A DNA stretch of 64,000 nt from Methanobacterium veterum. Lineage in GTDB: Archaea > Methanobacteriota > Methanobacteria > Methanobacteriales > Methanobacteriaceae. The DNA is taken from positions 310,001 to 374,000 of the forward strand of contig NZ_JQJK01000009.1 in the NCBI RefSeq assembly GCF_000745485.1, given 5' to 3'. Of the stretch, positions 39,334-50,069 are shown one piece after another. The notes under the pieces are model-generated. The model ran no database searches. It saw only the letters and a list, made by a program, of their open reading frames with translations, and was not told the origin of the DNA. How positions within the stretch are numbered: position 1 is the stretch's first letter; each line of letters opens with the position of its first letter. The translations under genes were made by a program, and so were the position numbers.

Positions 39334-40674
39334 ATGAGTTATTTCAATGAGAAAATGGAAACAATGAGTCGAGATGACATTGATACCCTTGTTGAAGAAC
39401 GTATTAAATATACAGTTGAATATGCATATAAAAACTCTCCTTTTTACCGAAAATGGTTTAAAGAAAACAGAATAAACACATCGGACATTAAATCCCATGA
39501 AGATTTAAGAGAACTGCCTATAATAACCAGTAAAACGTTAAGAGAAAGACAGCCTCCAGAGACAGAGAACTTTGAATTCAAATGTATGGATTGGGATGAT
39601 ATATATACAATTCATGAAACGAGCGGAACCAGCGGCATACCTAAATCTTTTTTTCTTACATGGGATGACTGGAATAGGTATGCTGAAAAATATGCTCGAT
39701 CGTTTGTATCTCAACATTTTGGCAGGGGAGATCGTGTAGTGGTCTGCGCAGCCTATGGAATGAACGTAGGGGCTAACACTATGACGCTAGCGGCTCAAAA
39801 AATAGGGATGGCAATTATCCCTGAAGGTAAATGCACATTTCCAGTTCGTATAATAAAAAATTATCAGCCTACAGGTATAGTGGGAAGTATATTCAAGCTT
39901 CTGCGTCTTGCAAAACGAATGGAAGCAGAAGGAATCCTACCTCAGGAGTCAAGCATCAAACATTTGGTTGCTGGTGGAGAAAGCTTTGCAGAAGAATCAC
40001 GGGCATATCTGGAAGAAATATGGGACGTACCTGTCTATAATACTTATGGAAGTACTGAGGGGACTATGTGTGGGGAATGTTATGTAAAAGCAGGCATGCA
40101 TGTGCCTGAGGATCTTGTACATCTTGATGTTTATAATCCCCAGCTTAAAGACTTTGTAAATGACGGTGAATGCGGTAGAATAGTTTTAACAACTCTTTTA
40201 CCTGTTGGTCAAAAGACAGGAACACTTCTTTTGAACTATGATACAGAAGACACCACTGTAGTTTTAAGCAGGGAAAAATGTAAATGTGGTAGAACTCATA
40301 TGCGAATTTTAAATCCTCAGCGTGAGGCAGAAACTGTTTGGGTAGGTGGAAACCCATTTAATAAAGTTGATATAGAACAGGGAGTATTCCAGCGAGACAA
40401 TATGGAATATCTAACAGGAGAATATGAAGCGTTTCTGTATGGGGATGAAATGGAAACTACACTAAGAGTTAGCATAGAATGTAATGACCCTGCAAACTGC
40501 GATGAAGACATGATCAGTGAAAATTTTATTAAAAGTTTCTTTAAATTTAAGCCGGGTATTCGGCAGGCATATTCAGATGGTACATTTAATGTAGTCTTTA
40601 ATTTTACTGGTCCCGAAGGCCTTGAATTTTATAAGATCAGGGGAAGGCCAAAGCGTTTGGTGGACCGCCGGTGA
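39334..40674 (+). CDS. Coenzyme F390 synthetase / PaaK-like ligase
   Basis: 446 aa adenylate-forming enzyme. Starts like phenylacetate-CoA ligases (YAYKNSPFYRKWF), P-loop HETSGTSGIPKS near residue 92, YGSTEGTMCGE near 233 and a late CKCGRTHMR. In Methanobacteriales this family includes coenzyme F390 synthetase, which adds AMP or GMP to coenzyme F420 upon oxygen exposure; a CoA-ligase role cannot be ruled out. GGGGG lies 6 bases before the ATG. Transcribed alone behind a long spacer. Confidence 0.8.
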   Translation: MSYFNEKMETMSRDDIDTLVEERIKYTVEYAYKNSPFYRKWFKENRINTSDIKSHEDLRELPIITSKTLRERQPPETENFEFKCMDWDDIYTIHETSGTSGIPKSFFLTWDDWNRYAEKYARSFVSQHFGRGDRVVVCAAYGMNVGANTMTLAAQKIGMAIIPEGKCTFPVRIIKNYQPTGIVGSIFKLLRLAKRMEAEGILPQESSIKHLVAGGESFAEESRAYLEEIWDVPVYNTYGSTEGTMCGECYVKAGMHVPEDLVHLDVYNPQLKDFVNDGECGRIVLTTLLPVGQKTGTLLLNYDTEDTTVVLSREKCKCGRTHMRILNPQREAETVWVGGNPFNKVDIEQGVFQRDNMEYLTGEYEAFLYGDEMETTLRVSIECNDPANCDEDMISENFIKSFFKFKPGIRQAYSDGTFNVVFNFTGPEGLEFYKIRGRPKRLVDRR

Positions 40675-40798
40675 GATTTAAATAACTGAATTATTTTTTT
40701 AAATTACAATGAATTATTTTTATTTATATGAATGTGAGAACATACAGTAATAGAATACTTATTTTTACACTTTTAAAAATAATCCGGAGAAAAAACTA

Positions 40799-42064
40799 AT
40801 GCTTAATGCGGAAACTTATATCACCCGTCAAAAAGGAATTGGCGGAAAAATTAGAACAAGATATGAAGATTTTTACGTTGAAGAAATACCTGAATCTGAA
40901 CCAAGTGGAATAGGAGATAACACATGGTTTTTCATTGAAAAAGTTGGAAGAGATACACTTGAGGTTGTGCTGGATGTCGCACGTGAACTGCACGTAGACC
41001 GGAAAAGAATGGGCTTTGCAGGGATGAAAGATAAACGGGCAGTCACAAGACAGTGGCTGTGTGTTTCAAACTCAGAAGTTGAAGACATTGAAAAATTAAG
41101 AGACAAGCTGTATAAAGTTGACATACTCAAGATAATGAAAAACGAGAAAAAATTAAGGATTGGACAGCTTGTAGGGAATAAATTCAGGCTTCTTATAAGA
41201 GATACAGAAGATCCAGAAAAAGATAGCCAATTAGCAACTGAAATAATGACAGAACTCTCAAAAACAGGTGTTCCTAATTACTACGGCTGGCAGAGGTTCG
41301 GTAAAAAGAGATCCAATACTCATCTTGTTGGAAAAGCATTGCTTGAAAATGATTTAAAAAAAGCAGTTGATTGTTATATTGGAAACCCTTATGATGAGGA
41401 GAGGGAGCATATTAAAAAACCAAGACAGCTTTATGACGAGGGAAAATGGGAAGAATCACTTGAAGAAATGCCTGGAAGCATGAGATATGAAAAAATGATG
41501 CTTAAAACCCTTTTAAAGGAAATGAAAAAGAAAAATATCGAAGATATTGATTCTTTAGATGAACATGCTTACAGGCGCGCTATATCAAGCCTTCCAAAAC
41601 CATTACGGAGAATGTTTGTCCACGCTTATCAATCCTTTTTATTTAATAAAGCAGTAAGTGAGAGAGCTAAACTTGGAATAGATAAGTATGTTGAAGGTGA
41701 CATAATCATTGATAATGAGGAGCATCTAGTCCATGAATTTGGTGATGACATCGACGAGAGAATTGAAAACTTTGAAGTTCACCCTACAGCTCCCCTTTTT
41801 GGAAGTAAAGTCCCACTTGCCGGTGGAGAACTTGGTGAAATGGAACAGAAAGTTATAGATGGGGAAGGAGTTACTTTAGAAGAATTTAAAGTCCCTAAAA
41901 TGCCTAAGCTTGGAAGTCATGGGCTGAGGCGTGCGATTAGATTTAAAATATGGGATGCCTCTGCTAAGGCCACTGATGAAGGAGTTCTTGTAGAGTTTTC
42001 AATTCCAAAAGGATGCTATGCAACGGCTGTTTTGCGGGAAATAATGAAAAATGAAGTTGTTTAA
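40799..42064 (+). CDS. truD: tRNA pseudouridine(13) synthase TruD
   Basis: 421 aa. TruD signature: [11 protein letters not shown] near the start, [14 protein letters not shown] with the catalytic Asp near residue 80, [12 protein letters not shown] near 160, [11 protein letters not shown] near 275 and [15 protein letters not shown] near the end. Makes pseudouridine at position 13 of tRNA. Length matches archaeal TruD with its inserted TRUD domain. CGGAG lies 9 bases before the ATG. Confidence 0.95.
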   Translation: MLNAETYITRQKGIGGKIRTRYEDFYVEEIPESEPSGIGDNTWFFIEKVGRDTLEVVLDVARELHVDRKRMGFAGMKDKRAVTRQWLCVSNSEVEDIEKLRDKLYKVDILKIMKNEKKLRIGQLVGNKFRLLIRDTEDPEKDSQLATEIMTELSKTGVPNYYGWQRFGKKRSNTHLVGKALLENDLKKAVDCYIGNPYDEEREHIKKPRQLYDEGKWEESLEEMPGSMRYEKMMLKTLLKEMKKKNIEDIDSLDEHAYRRAISSLPKPLRRMFVHAYQSFLFNKAVSERAKLGIDKYVEGDIIIDNEEHLVHEFGDDIDERIENFEVHPTAPLFGSKVPLAGGELGEMEQKVIDGEGVTLEEFKVPKMPKLGSHGLRRAIRFKIWDASAKATDEGVLVEFSIPKGCYATAVLREIMKNEVV

Positions 42065-42130
42065 GATTTAATTTCTTTAAATTTTTTAGTGTATTTAAAA
42101 TATATTGCATATGTTACAGGTTAAAATTCA

Positions 42131-42718
42131 TTACTTCTTTTCAATTGCTTTTCCTGCAAAATATCCCATAAGAAGAATAAAGACCAAGCTCCCTAATTCT
42201 GGTGATTTTATCATATCATTTAAAATCCAGTACTGGAAGAATAGTAGGCCTGCTGCAGCCGCATAAATCCAGTATATTTTTTTATTAACAGTGAAGAACG
42301 ATTTAATTCCTAATGGGAGAAGAATTAGGCCCATAAATATGGATATAATGAACATGAAAAATTTTCCTTGGGTGTAAAATAAAATGAATAAGCTGAATGC
42401 TAGTTCTACACAGGCAATAGCAATCATAATTATGCCGTATAACCTTAATTCTAATTTGGGATCCAGTTTATAGGAAAATAGATAGTAAAACAAGTTTTTC
42501 GAAGGTGCAGGGTTTTGGGATTGATTGATAAAGACACCTTCGGAAGTGAAATTAGTATAATAATTCAATTCACTCGAAAAATCTTGATTTTTCGGTGCCC
42601 CAAACACTACGTGTTTGAGGGTTCCGCCGCATTCACATTTATCTGAAAACTTCTCTGGTAATTCTCCTTCCTGGAGTTCATAGTATCCATTGCATTTGTC
42701 GCAGAGTAGGTAACTCAT
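42131..42718 (-). CDS. Zinc-ribbon membrane protein with repeat insert
   Basis: 195 aa (an ATG 4 codons upstream is also possible). N-terminal zinc ribbon: [13 protein letters not shown] and CECGGTLKH. Then a segment [17 protein letters not shown] that is encoded by a palindromic repeat element (42575-42621), then four membrane helices. The zinc ribbon is nearly the same as the C-terminal one of the upstream gene ([16 protein letters not shown]). Third gene of an operon, 26 bases after its neighbour. Function unknown. Confidence 0.7.
   Translation of the reverse strand: MSYLLCDKCNGYYELQEGELPEKFSDKCECGGTLKHVVFGAPKNQDFSSELNYYTNFTSEGVFINQSQNPAPSKNLFYYLFSYKLDPKLELRLYGIIMIAIACVELAFSLFILFYTQGKFFMFIISIFMGLILLPLGIKSFFTVNKKIYWIYAAAAGLLFFQYWILNDMIKSPELGSLVFILLMGYFAGKAIEKK
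42575..42621. repeat. Palindromic element inside a coding gene
   Basis: CGAAAAATC-tt-GATTTTTCG (42575-42594), linker GTGCCC, CAAACAC-tac-GTGTTTG (42601-42617), then AGGG. Same structure and linker (TGCCC..AGGG) as in hairpin chains A and B, here read through in frame by the minus-strand zinc-ribbon gene. Confidence 0.75.
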
Positions 42719-42744
42719 TGAATCAACCATTAATATTTATATTT

Positions 42745-43662
42745 TCATTCGTTTTCAAAATCATTGATATTTTCATAGTATTTCAATTCTCCTCCGCACT
42801 GGCATCGGTCGAAATCTTCTGGCGATTCGCCAGGTTGGAGTTTATAGTAACTATTACATTTTTCACAGACTAAATAACCGTTATTTTCATTTTCTTTACT
42901 AAATTCTCCCATATTTCTTGCTTTATATTTGGTTACATCTGTATTCAAAAGTTTTAGATAAGTTTTGTATCCAATAACAATATCTTCTTTGGTTATTTCA
43001 TCTCTATTATCGTTTACAGCGCTACATCCTGCCATTAATTTTATAAACATTTCTTCCATAGATGAAAGATCGTGATATTTTGCAAGTCCAAAATGGGTGT
43101 ATAATATCCTTATTTTTAGATATTTCAATTTTTTGGCGAATTTTTTAGTGTTTTTGTCCTCCCATTTAACTTTTTTAAGTTTTTGGAAAAATTCTGCAGA
43201 AGGTTGAGGCCAATTGGACACTTCATCAAACTGATCAAGACCAAAAATAAGACGCTCATCTAATTCACTTAAGTAGATATTTTGTATATCTTCTTCACTG
43301 AATTCTCTTTTGACGGTCATGAAGTATCTAAATCCAATAATTCGATATATTAAACAGATATAGTAAAAGCGCATCATATAACCGAACTTGGGGATTGCAA
43401 AGTCTAAATTTTCATGTGCAATTGAGTAGACGCTATTTTCAGGCATATTTTCATAGTTCATTCTTTTTTCTCTTGGATAAAACTGGTTTTGTGAATTAAA
43501 TGCATTTTTCAAGTCTTCATAAAGATTAGAATCACTTGCATTTTCCATGGAGATTATTACCTCCTTCAAACCAGTAACATTTTCATTTTCAAGGCTTTTG
43601 AGTGACTTATTAAGTCTGAACTCATCAGCTTTTTCAGTATTATGCTTGTCCATCCATGTCAT
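42745..43662 (-). CDS. Hypothetical protein with C-terminal zinc ribbon
   Basis: 305 aa. Largely helical N-terminal 250 residues with a [15 protein letters not shown] stretch and no clear membrane segment, then a zinc ribbon [20 protein letters not shown] at residues 265-295. I do not recognise the large domain. AGGTGCA precedes the ATG by about 8 bases. It lies 10 bases after the giant surface protein gene and 26 before the zinc-ribbon membrane protein, so it is the middle gene of an operon. Confidence 0.75.
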   Translation of the reverse strand: MTWMDKHNTEKADEFRLNKSLKSLENENVTGLKEVIISMENASDSNLYEDLKNAFNSQNQFYPREKRMNYENMPENSVYSIAHENLDFAIPKFGYMMRFYYICLIYRIIGFRYFMTVKREFSEEDIQNIYLSELDERLIFGLDQFDEVSNWPQPSAEFFQKLKKVKWEDKNTKKFAKKLKYLKIRILYTHFGLAKYHDLSSMEEMFIKLMAGCSAVNDNRDEITKEDIVIGYKTYLKLLNTDVTKYKARNMGEFSKENENNGYLVCEKCNSYYKLQPGESPEDFDRCQCGGELKYYENINDFENE

Positions 43663-43672
43663 TTAATTGCAC

Positions 43673-46600
43673 CTATAATTTATTTTGTTTCCAACTATTA
43701 ATAAATCCTATAAACGTGGTAATCATAAGCCAAAACCCAATTAATGCTATAAACAGTCCAAATAATCCTCCAAGAACTCCAATAGATACAAAATATGCTA
43801 AAAATACTAGAAATATACTTGCTACTATTCCAAATATATCTGCAGTTATAAAGCTCATTGCCATTGCAATTGAATTTAGAGAAAAACCTGAAATAGAAGT
43901 TATGCCTGTTATTGTATCCAAAAATTCAAATGTAATTCCTAAAATCTCTGGCACATCTGCGAATAAAATGTCTAAGATCATGTAGAGTAATAAATCCAGT
44001 AAAAATCCAAATATTCCAAGTATTAACATTAGAGCTACAATAACCATTATGATACCTATAGCTAACAGTAAATATGGAAGATAGTCGGGGTATGATGGTC
44101 CGTCGGAACCTCCATCTCCACTTCCCCCACCAGATCCGCCTGAACCGCCAGATGATCCTCCTGATCCGCTTCCTCCTGAAGAATCTCCGGATGAACTTCC
44201 TGAACTGGAAGATCCACTTTCAGATGATCCTCCATTATTAGATCCACTGGAGGCTCCTGATCCACTTGAGCCAGAAGAACTTCCACTACCAGATCCGCCT
44301 TGCCCTGATTCACCAGAGGTAGTTCCGTTATTTTGTCCGGAATCTCCGGGCTGATTTATAAGGTTATTATAAACAGTGAAGTAAACTGAAGTTGTTTCTA
44401 TATTCCCTGCATAATCAATTGCCTGCAATGATATTTTATAATTACCAACATCCATTAGTGGTGCAACACTAAAAGTTAAAGTCCATTTACCATTTTCATA
44501 GGTTAGGGGTGTCCATGAACCTAGGATACGGGCATAAACTTCTTTTGTATCTGGAGAAGAATTTGCACTAATTGTTAACAATCTATCTCCTTGAAAATCG
44601 ATAGATTTAACTTTATTTGGAGTAATTGTAGCAGTCATTACTGGCGGTGTGTTATCTACAGTGAAGTTAGTTGATGCGTTTGATGGGTTTCCAACTTCAT
44701 CTGTTGCAGTGAAAAATATAGTGTAATTTCCATCAGGTAAATTGGGAACAGTATAATCGACTTCCCAAAGGCTTTCGTATCCATCAAACCACATTTTTGT
44801 CATATTCAATGTTTTATTGAATAAATTGGCATTGACACTTGCAGTATCATCACCCCATGTCCAATATTCTAATCGACTTATGTATGAATATACTCTTATT
44901 TTGAGAATATCTCCTGATTTTATGATGGAAGGATCAGTGAACGGTGATATTCGAGGAGGAGTACTGTCTACTCTAAATTTAGCATAAACATTTTGAACAA
45001 TGCCTGCAGTAAAACCATATGGAGTGATCCCATTACCATAATATAAAGTCAGTAGAATATTACAAAGGCCATTTGTAATATTTGGAACCTTATAAGAAGT
45101 TGTCCAGATTCCATCTTCTTGTTTTGTTAGGTTAGGAATTTCTTCTTTGTAACTAACCCATCCTTGGTCATAGTCACTATAACCAACAAAATAGCCCCAT
45201 ATCTCTTTTGGTTCAAGACTTGATGAAACGCTTATTAATACGTAATCACCAGGTTTAACTGCATAGGGAGATGCACTGACATTTATTGTAGGGTTAATAT
45301 TAATCAGTTCTAAATTAAGTTTTTTAACTCCAAGATTACCTAGAGAATCAGTAGCTGATAATGAAATAGAATACTGACCGGAATGTATTTGATCAAAAAG
45401 ATCTTGGAAAGAACAGGTAAATATCCATGTGCCGTCTTGTTGTTGTATCATGTTATATCTGTTATTGACGGTGATGTTCTTTGTATCTAGATCGGAAGAG
45501 GCTTTTATGGTTATTGTTGTATTATCAAGGGGTAAACAATTGTTTATTAATTGGAAAGAATCAGGAGAAATAGTTGCATTGATAGTTGGAGGTGTATTGT
45601 CAACTGTAAAATTAAGTACAGCGATTCCTTGATTTCCAACATTATCTGTCGCAGTTAATATGGCTGTGTAATTACCGGATGAAAGAGATGGGATTGTGTA
45701 ATAAAGCCGCCAGATACCATCCTCTTCTTTATACATACTTAAATTTTTACTACCTGCAATTGAAGCTACTATACTTTTTGTATCTGAGTCAGAAGACACA
45801 TTTATAATAATAGCATTTCCAGATCTCACTAAATTTGGTGTGATTGTACCTAAACTCGTTGGTGGCGTGTTATCAACAGTAAAGTCAAGTGAGAGATTTT
45901 TGGTGTTCCCTTCTGCATCTGTTGCAGTTAGTAAAACAGAATAAGTTCCATCTTGAACTTGTGGAATAGTGTAGTTAAGGATCCACGTATTGTCTGGCTG
46001 TTTTATAAGATTCAATTTATTATTAAATATTAAAGCAGTTATATTTGTTACATCTCCTGAATAAGCTTTTATAGTGATTATGTCTCCAGATTTCACAATA
46101 TTAAGATTAAGTGAGCCAGAAAGAAGTTGTAAGTGATTATTTGTATCACGAACGAAAATATGATAACAGTTATTATCAACAGGAACGAGGTTATCTGCGT
46201 ATGAACTGAAAGCTATACAACTTCCATCCGCGCTTATTGATGGGCTTTCGCAGTTACTATTTGCTATTTCATATAAATTGGATATGCTAACTTCTTCAGT
46301 AGTTTTTAGAGTTCTATCTCTTATAACTACTATGCCGTAAGGATAATAATTGTCCAAGTTAGTGTTAGATAGAGCAACACTTACACGTAATTTACCTACT
46401 ATAAATGCTACATAACGCCCATCGCCGCTGATCGAAGGACTATAACTATAATCTTGGATCTCTTCACCTGAATTTAAGACACTTATGCGTTCTGTTGTAC
46501 CTGAATTTAGATCATAAACGAAAACATCACTTCTATCATTGTTATCTCCAGTTACAAGATTATCTGCATATGAAACAAAAGCAATTGAGTTACCATCTGC

Positions 46601-47446
46601 GCTAATAGATGATCCATAGCTACTTCCATATCCTTCGGCACCTTTACTGGATATACTTATTCTTTTAATTGTGTTAAATGTTTGATTATAAACAAATACA
46701 TCAGAACAGCCGTTAATGTTATTATTAACTAGATTATCTGCATATGAAGTAAATGCAATAAAATTACCATTGGCACTTATAGATGGTTCAGAACTATCTC
46801 CATTTCCTTCTTCGCCGGTATTTGAAACACTTATTCTTTTAATTGTATTTGAAATTTTGTTGTAAACAAAAACATCATTACAACCATTGGTATCATCCGT
46901 TACAAGGTTACTTGCGCTGGATGAAAAAGCAATATAACTACCGTCTGCACTTATGGATGGGTCATAACTGTCTCCATTCCCTTCATTGCCATTATTTGAA
47001 ATACTAACACGTTGTGTAATATTCATTAAACAGTCGTATACAAAAACATCTGAGTATCCATTATTATCACTTGCCACCAAATTAGTTGCATAAGATGTAT
47101 ATGCTACATAACGACCGTCACTACTTATGGAAGGGCCATAGCTATCTCCATTACTTTCTTCTCCTGAATTTGAGATACTAATTCTTTTTGTAGTATTTAA
47201 AACCCGGTCACGCACGAATATATCACTACAACTATTATTATCTCCAGCTACAAGGTTATCTGCATATGAAGAAAATGTAATATATCTTCCATCGGCACTT
47301 ACTGCTGCTTCTGAACTATAACCATTGGATATACTACCATTAGTGGAAATACTAATAATTTCAGTGCTATTAGCCGCAGTGGCTGATCCACAAATTGTTA
47401 ATGATATAAATAATGCGATTAATAGTAATATGATCCTTTTTATCAA
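43673..47446 (-). CDS. Giant surface protein: beta-propeller + Ig-like repeats + membrane tail
   Basis: 1257 aa from a TTG start with GGGTGTG upstream. Signal peptide KRIILLLIALFISL; about eight TolB/WD40-like blades (residues 30-420), each with a form of SISADGxYIAFSSYADNLV and DVFVYD; about six Ig-like repeats (440-1030) with TVDNTPP; a Ser/Gly linker (about 1045-1112); then a hydrophobic tail of several membrane helices. It would stand out from the cell and bind surfaces or other cells. First gene of an operon with two zinc-ribbon proteins. Confidence 0.88.
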   Translation of the reverse strand: MIKRIILLLIALFISLTICGSATAANSTEIISISTNGSISNGYSSEAAVSADGRYITFSSYADNLVAGDNNSCSDIFVRDRVLNTTKRISISNSGEESNGDSYGPSISSDGRYVAYTSYATNLVASDNNGYSDVFVYDCLMNITQRVSISNNGNEGNGDSYDPSISADGSYIAFSSSASNLVTDDTNGCNDVFVYNKISNTIKRISVSNTGEEGNGDSSEPSISANGNFIAFTSYADNLVNNNINGCSDVFVYNQTFNTIKRISISSKGAEGYGSSYGSSISADGNSIAFVSYADNLVTGDNNDRSDVFVYDLNSGTTERISVLNSGEEIQDYSYSPSISGDGRYVAFIVGKLRVSVALSNTNLDNYYPYGIVVIRDRTLKTTEEVSISNLYEIANSNCESPSISADGSCIAFSSYADNLVPVDNNCYHIFVRDTNNHLQLLSGSLNLNIVKSGDIITIKAYSGDVTNITALIFNNKLNLIKQPDNTWILNYTIPQVQDGTYSVLLTATDAEGNTKNLSLDFTVDNTPPTSLGTITPNLVRSGNAIIINVSSDSDTKSIVASIAGSKNLSMYKEEDGIWRLYYTIPSLSSGNYTAILTATDNVGNQGIAVLNFTVDNTPPTINATISPDSFQLINNCLPLDNTTITIKASSDLDTKNITVNNRYNMIQQQDGTWIFTCSFQDLFDQIHSGQYSISLSATDSLGNLGVKKLNLELININPTINVSASPYAVKPGDYVLISVSSSLEPKEIWGYFVGYSDYDQGWVSYKEEIPNLTKQEDGIWTTSYKVPNITNGLCNILLTLYYGNGITPYGFTAGIVQNVYAKFRVDSTPPRISPFTDPSIIKSGDILKIRVYSYISRLEYWTWGDDTASVNANLFNKTLNMTKMWFDGYESLWEVDYTVPNLPDGNYTIFFTATDEVGNPSNASTNFTVDNTPPVMTATITPNKVKSIDFQGDRLLTISANSSPDTKEVYARILGSWTPLTYENGKWTLTFSVAPLMDVGNYKISLQAIDYAGNIETTSVYFTVYNNLINQPGDSGQNNGTTSGESGQGGSGSGSSSGSSGSGASSGSNNGGSSESGSSSSGSSSGDSSGGSGSGGSSGGSGGSGGGSGDGGSDGPSYPDYLPYLLLAIGIIMVIVALMLILGIFGFLLDLLLYMILDILFADVPEILGITFEFLDTITGITSISGFSLNSIAMAMSFITADIFGIVASIFLVFLAYFVSIGVLGGLFGLFIALIGFWLMITTFIGFINSWKQNKL

Positions 47447-47880
47447 GATTTACACACCCTTATTGAAAATATAGATATAATTTTAAAATTATCAGCTAAA
47501 TTTAGAAAATACGGCTATTTCATGAATTATAAAACCAAAATTTATATTTTAATAGTATTTGCTAAATTATGATAATATGATACTACAAGGGTCTAGATAT
47601 TAACTTATATAAATATTACCATTTAATCATAACAACTCCTAATTGGATAAAAAGATTTTAAATAGTGATTTAGGATGTATATGCTATTTTAATAGCTTAA
47701 ATATTCAAAATAAGATAATTAATATGTGTTTTTAAATAATGAAGTGTGTAATTAGCTTATATTGTAAATAAAAGATTTTTATGATACTTGTCGATTAAAG
47801 TTATATTTGTAATTAATAGATTAACTTAATGAATAATTAATAAAAAATGAGTGAATTCAGGTAAATCTTATTTAATTTCT
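47447..47880. other. Intergenic, no gene seen
   Basis: A/T-rich spacer between the surface-protein gene start and a tiny downstream gene. Holds the promoter of the surface-protein operon; no fold or ORF stands out. Confidence 0.45.
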
Positions 47881-48042
47881 TTAAATTTTAAATATCTTCT
47901 TAATTTCTTTTTTTGCCTGTTTTTCAATGCCTTTTTTGGCGTGTTTTTCCATTCCAATCTTTGCTTTTTTGCCTAAATCGCCTTTAGCTTGTTTTTCAAT
48001 TTCTTTTTCGGCTTTCTTTTTTAGATCGTTTAATAGGGACAT
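47881..48042 (-). CDS. Small Lys-rich helical protein, 53 aa
   Basis: Reads MSLLNDLKKKAEKEIEKQAK and goes on as a Lys/Glu helix with repeats of KGxxKKA. AAGGTGA lies 5 bases before the ATG, which makes it a likely real gene. Heptad-like spacing suggests a coiled coil or an amphipathic helix. Family unknown. The palindrome ATAACGATTGTTAT lies about 100 bases upstream. Confidence 0.6.
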   Translation of the reverse strand: MSLLNDLKKKAEKEIEKQAKGDLGKKAKIGMEKHAKKGIEKQAKKEIKKIFKI

Positions 48043-48137
48043 GTTTTCACCTTCTTCATTTTTCTTTTCTTTGTTGTAGCGACGTTTAACTGTTTGGATT
48101 TTGGATTTTCATGCAATGTTAAAATTTATATGGGATT

Positions 48138-48151
48138 ATAACGATTGTTAT
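48138..48151. promoter_or_regulatory. ATAACGATTGTTAT palindrome
   Basis: Nearly identical to ATAACGATCGTTAT at 53745-53758, which overlaps the promoter of the NifX-like gene. Likely operator for one regulator acting on both genes. The rest of 48043-48431 holds a hairpin at about 48213-48236 (CAAGGAT/ATCCTTG) and no gene. Confidence 0.45.
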
Positions 48152-48431
48152 ATTGCAGGATAATTATGGTGATCATTATACAATGATCTGATAGTTAACC
48201 TGAATCTACACCCTCAAGGATTATGATCCTTGGAGTATGTCATAAGTCGTAAAAGTTTGAAGTAGATCCATTCCTAATCGATGGATTAATTCCCCACATG
48301 TCCCTCGATAAAGGATTAAAAGCTTAATGTTTATTAAATAGTAGACCTTCTAAAAATAGAAATCAAAACTTGAAACTGATTATCTGTTAATGATTTTTTA
48401 TAAAAAAATAGAATTAAATAAAGTTTTACCT

Positions 48432-48728
48432 TTATAATCGGGTTAAAGACTCTTCCATATTTTTAACATGTCTTATTTTGACTTTGTTATAGAATGCAAA
48501 TCCCATGTCTTTTATGTACCTTTCTACATTCTTGAAAGATGGTGCTTCCACTACATAAAATATTTCATGTTCCAATGGGGGATACACTGCAGATATAACT
48601 TTAATTTCATGCTTTTGAGCTATTTCTTCTTTTTTACTTGAAAGCTCCTTAAGTTTTTTCTTATTTTCCTCATTAAATAAGTAACATGTCTCTGCAGGAT
48701 GGGTCATATGTACCATAAACATTGCCAT
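48432..48728 (-). CDS. Small dimeric alpha/beta-barrel-like protein
   Basis: 98 aa from ATG 48728, with AGGAG 10 bases upstream; a GTG at 48737 is too close to that site. Begins AMFMVHMTHPAETCYLF, with VISAVYPPLEHEIFYVVEAPS in the middle, the usual strand order of ferredoxin-like/DUF3303- or GYD-type proteins. No catalytic residues recognised. Stands alone. Confidence 0.6.
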   Translation of the reverse strand: MAMFMVHMTHPAETCYLFNEENKKKLKELSSKKEEIAQKHEIKVISAVYPPLEHEIFYVVEAPSFKNVERYIKDMGFAFYNKVKIRHVKNMEESLTRL

Positions 48729-49078
48729 GAATTTCACGCTCCTATAATTTATTAATAAATTATATATTTTTATTAAAATTTATTATTTACTAATTTGGAA
48801 AAATCGAGTTTTGTGCGGTTTAATTATGAATATGAATATTTAAAATTCATAATAAACATAATGGTGTCTAATTAGTGACCTATATTCTTAAATAACTCAA
48901 AAATTATTTAGTAATGATGATGCCAAAAATTATATTGGTGATATTTTAAAATATAAAACGGAACTAAAGAGAAACTCATAATTACAATACTTGTAAATTA
49001 AAAATTAAGTGGATTATTTAAATTATAGATTGACTTAAAATTTTTAGATTCAGGATATAAATTAAGGAGATGAAAAAT
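48729..49078. other. Divergent intergenic spacer
   Basis: 350 bases, A/T-rich, between divergent genes. No ORF or fold is seen. Confidence 0.4.
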
Positions 49079-49753
49079 ATGGGATATATAACACTATCTT
49101 ACGCGCTGGAAGAAACTTCTCCTGTTCATATAGGTTTAAAAGAGCCAGAAATGGTTCATAATAATCAAATTATAGATGGGAAAGGTTATAATACGTACTT
49201 GATAAATGTTGAAAACCATTCTGGAACACATGTGGATGCTCCGGGTCATTTTGTAGAAGGTGGTAAAATAATCTCTGAGTACCAGCCTGATGAACTGGTT
49301 TTTAATAATCCTTTAATTGTGGATATTCCCAAAGGCCCAAATGAGCTTGTAAAAATATGGGATATATCTAAAATGGATTTTAATGATGCAGACTGCATTT
49401 TATTCCGTACCGGATTTGAAAAATTCCATAGCGATGATCCGGAGGAATATCTAACTCAAAATCCAGGAATGTCTCCAGAAGTTATTTACTTTATAAGAAA
49501 AAACCTTAAAAATGTCCGATGTATTGGTATAGACTGTGTATCGATGTCCAGCTATCAAAATCCAAAATCTGGGGAAGAAGTGCACGTAAATGCATTTAAA
49601 AAGAGCAAGGATTTTGGTGAACCTTTACTTTTAGTTGAAGATATGAAGCTCAGCAATGTCCAAAATGAAGATTTGGAAAGTATAATTGTTGTCCCGTGGC
49701 AGATTAAAGGAATTGATAGTGCCCCGTGTACTGTGCTTGCTAAAGTAAAATAA
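49079..49753 (+). CDS. Cyclase/kynurenine-formamidase-family hydrolase
   Basis: 224 aa from ATG 49079, with AGGAG 9 bases upstream (an ATG at 49070 touches the site). Contains HSGTHVDAPGHF near residue 45, the metal-binding HxGTHxDxPxHF of the cyclase family, DCILFRTGFEKF near 110, and DCVSMSS near 155. Family members hydrolyse amides such as N-formylkynurenine or isatin with Zn/Mn; the substrate here is unknown. Convergent with the YHS gene. Confidence 0.88.
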   Translation: MGYITLSYALEETSPVHIGLKEPEMVHNNQIIDGKGYNTYLINVENHSGTHVDAPGHFVEGGKIISEYQPDELVFNNPLIVDIPKGPNELVKIWDISKMDFNDADCILFRTGFEKFHSDDPEEYLTQNPGMSPEVIYFIRKNLKNVRCIGIDCVSMSSYQNPKSGEEVHVNAFKKSKDFGEPLLLVEDMKLSNVQNEDLESIIVVPWQIKGIDSAPCTVLAKVK

Positions 49754-49761
49754 ATTTTTAA

Positions 49762-49908
49762 TCATTCCTTTGCGTACTTTTCGGGCTCTTCTTCAAACTT
49801 TTTTTTACAAAGTGGAGCGCAGAAATAGTATTTTTTCCCTTTATATTCGCTTACATTTTTTGCAGATTTTTCATCCACTTCCATCATGCATACCGGATCT
49901 AAAGCCAT
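49762..49908 (-). CDS. YHS-domain metal-binding protein, 48 aa
   Basis: Reads ALDPVCMMEVDEKSA, KGKKYYFCAPLCKKKF: the YHS/TRASH layout with Cys in PVCMMEV and CAPLCKK, which binds soft metals. GAGGTGA lies 5 bases before the ATG. Such short YHS proteins accompany copper ATPases; copA follows on the same strand only after it in position (50070), so it is downstream of copA and could be co-transcribed or separate. Copper binding is inferred. Confidence 0.85.
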   Translation of the reverse strand: MALDPVCMMEVDEKSAKNVSEYKGKKYYFCAPLCKKKFEEEPEKYAKE

Positions 49909-50069
49909 TTTTTCACCTCAATTTGACAGTTTTTAATCAGACTACTCAAAAACTAACTTTAAAATTAATTTTTTAATATGATCAAAGAAATTAATATTAT
50001 TTTTTAACTATAAAAATAGAAGAAAAACAGCGTGTTCAATTATTTTACACACTGGATTTTTTTAAAATT

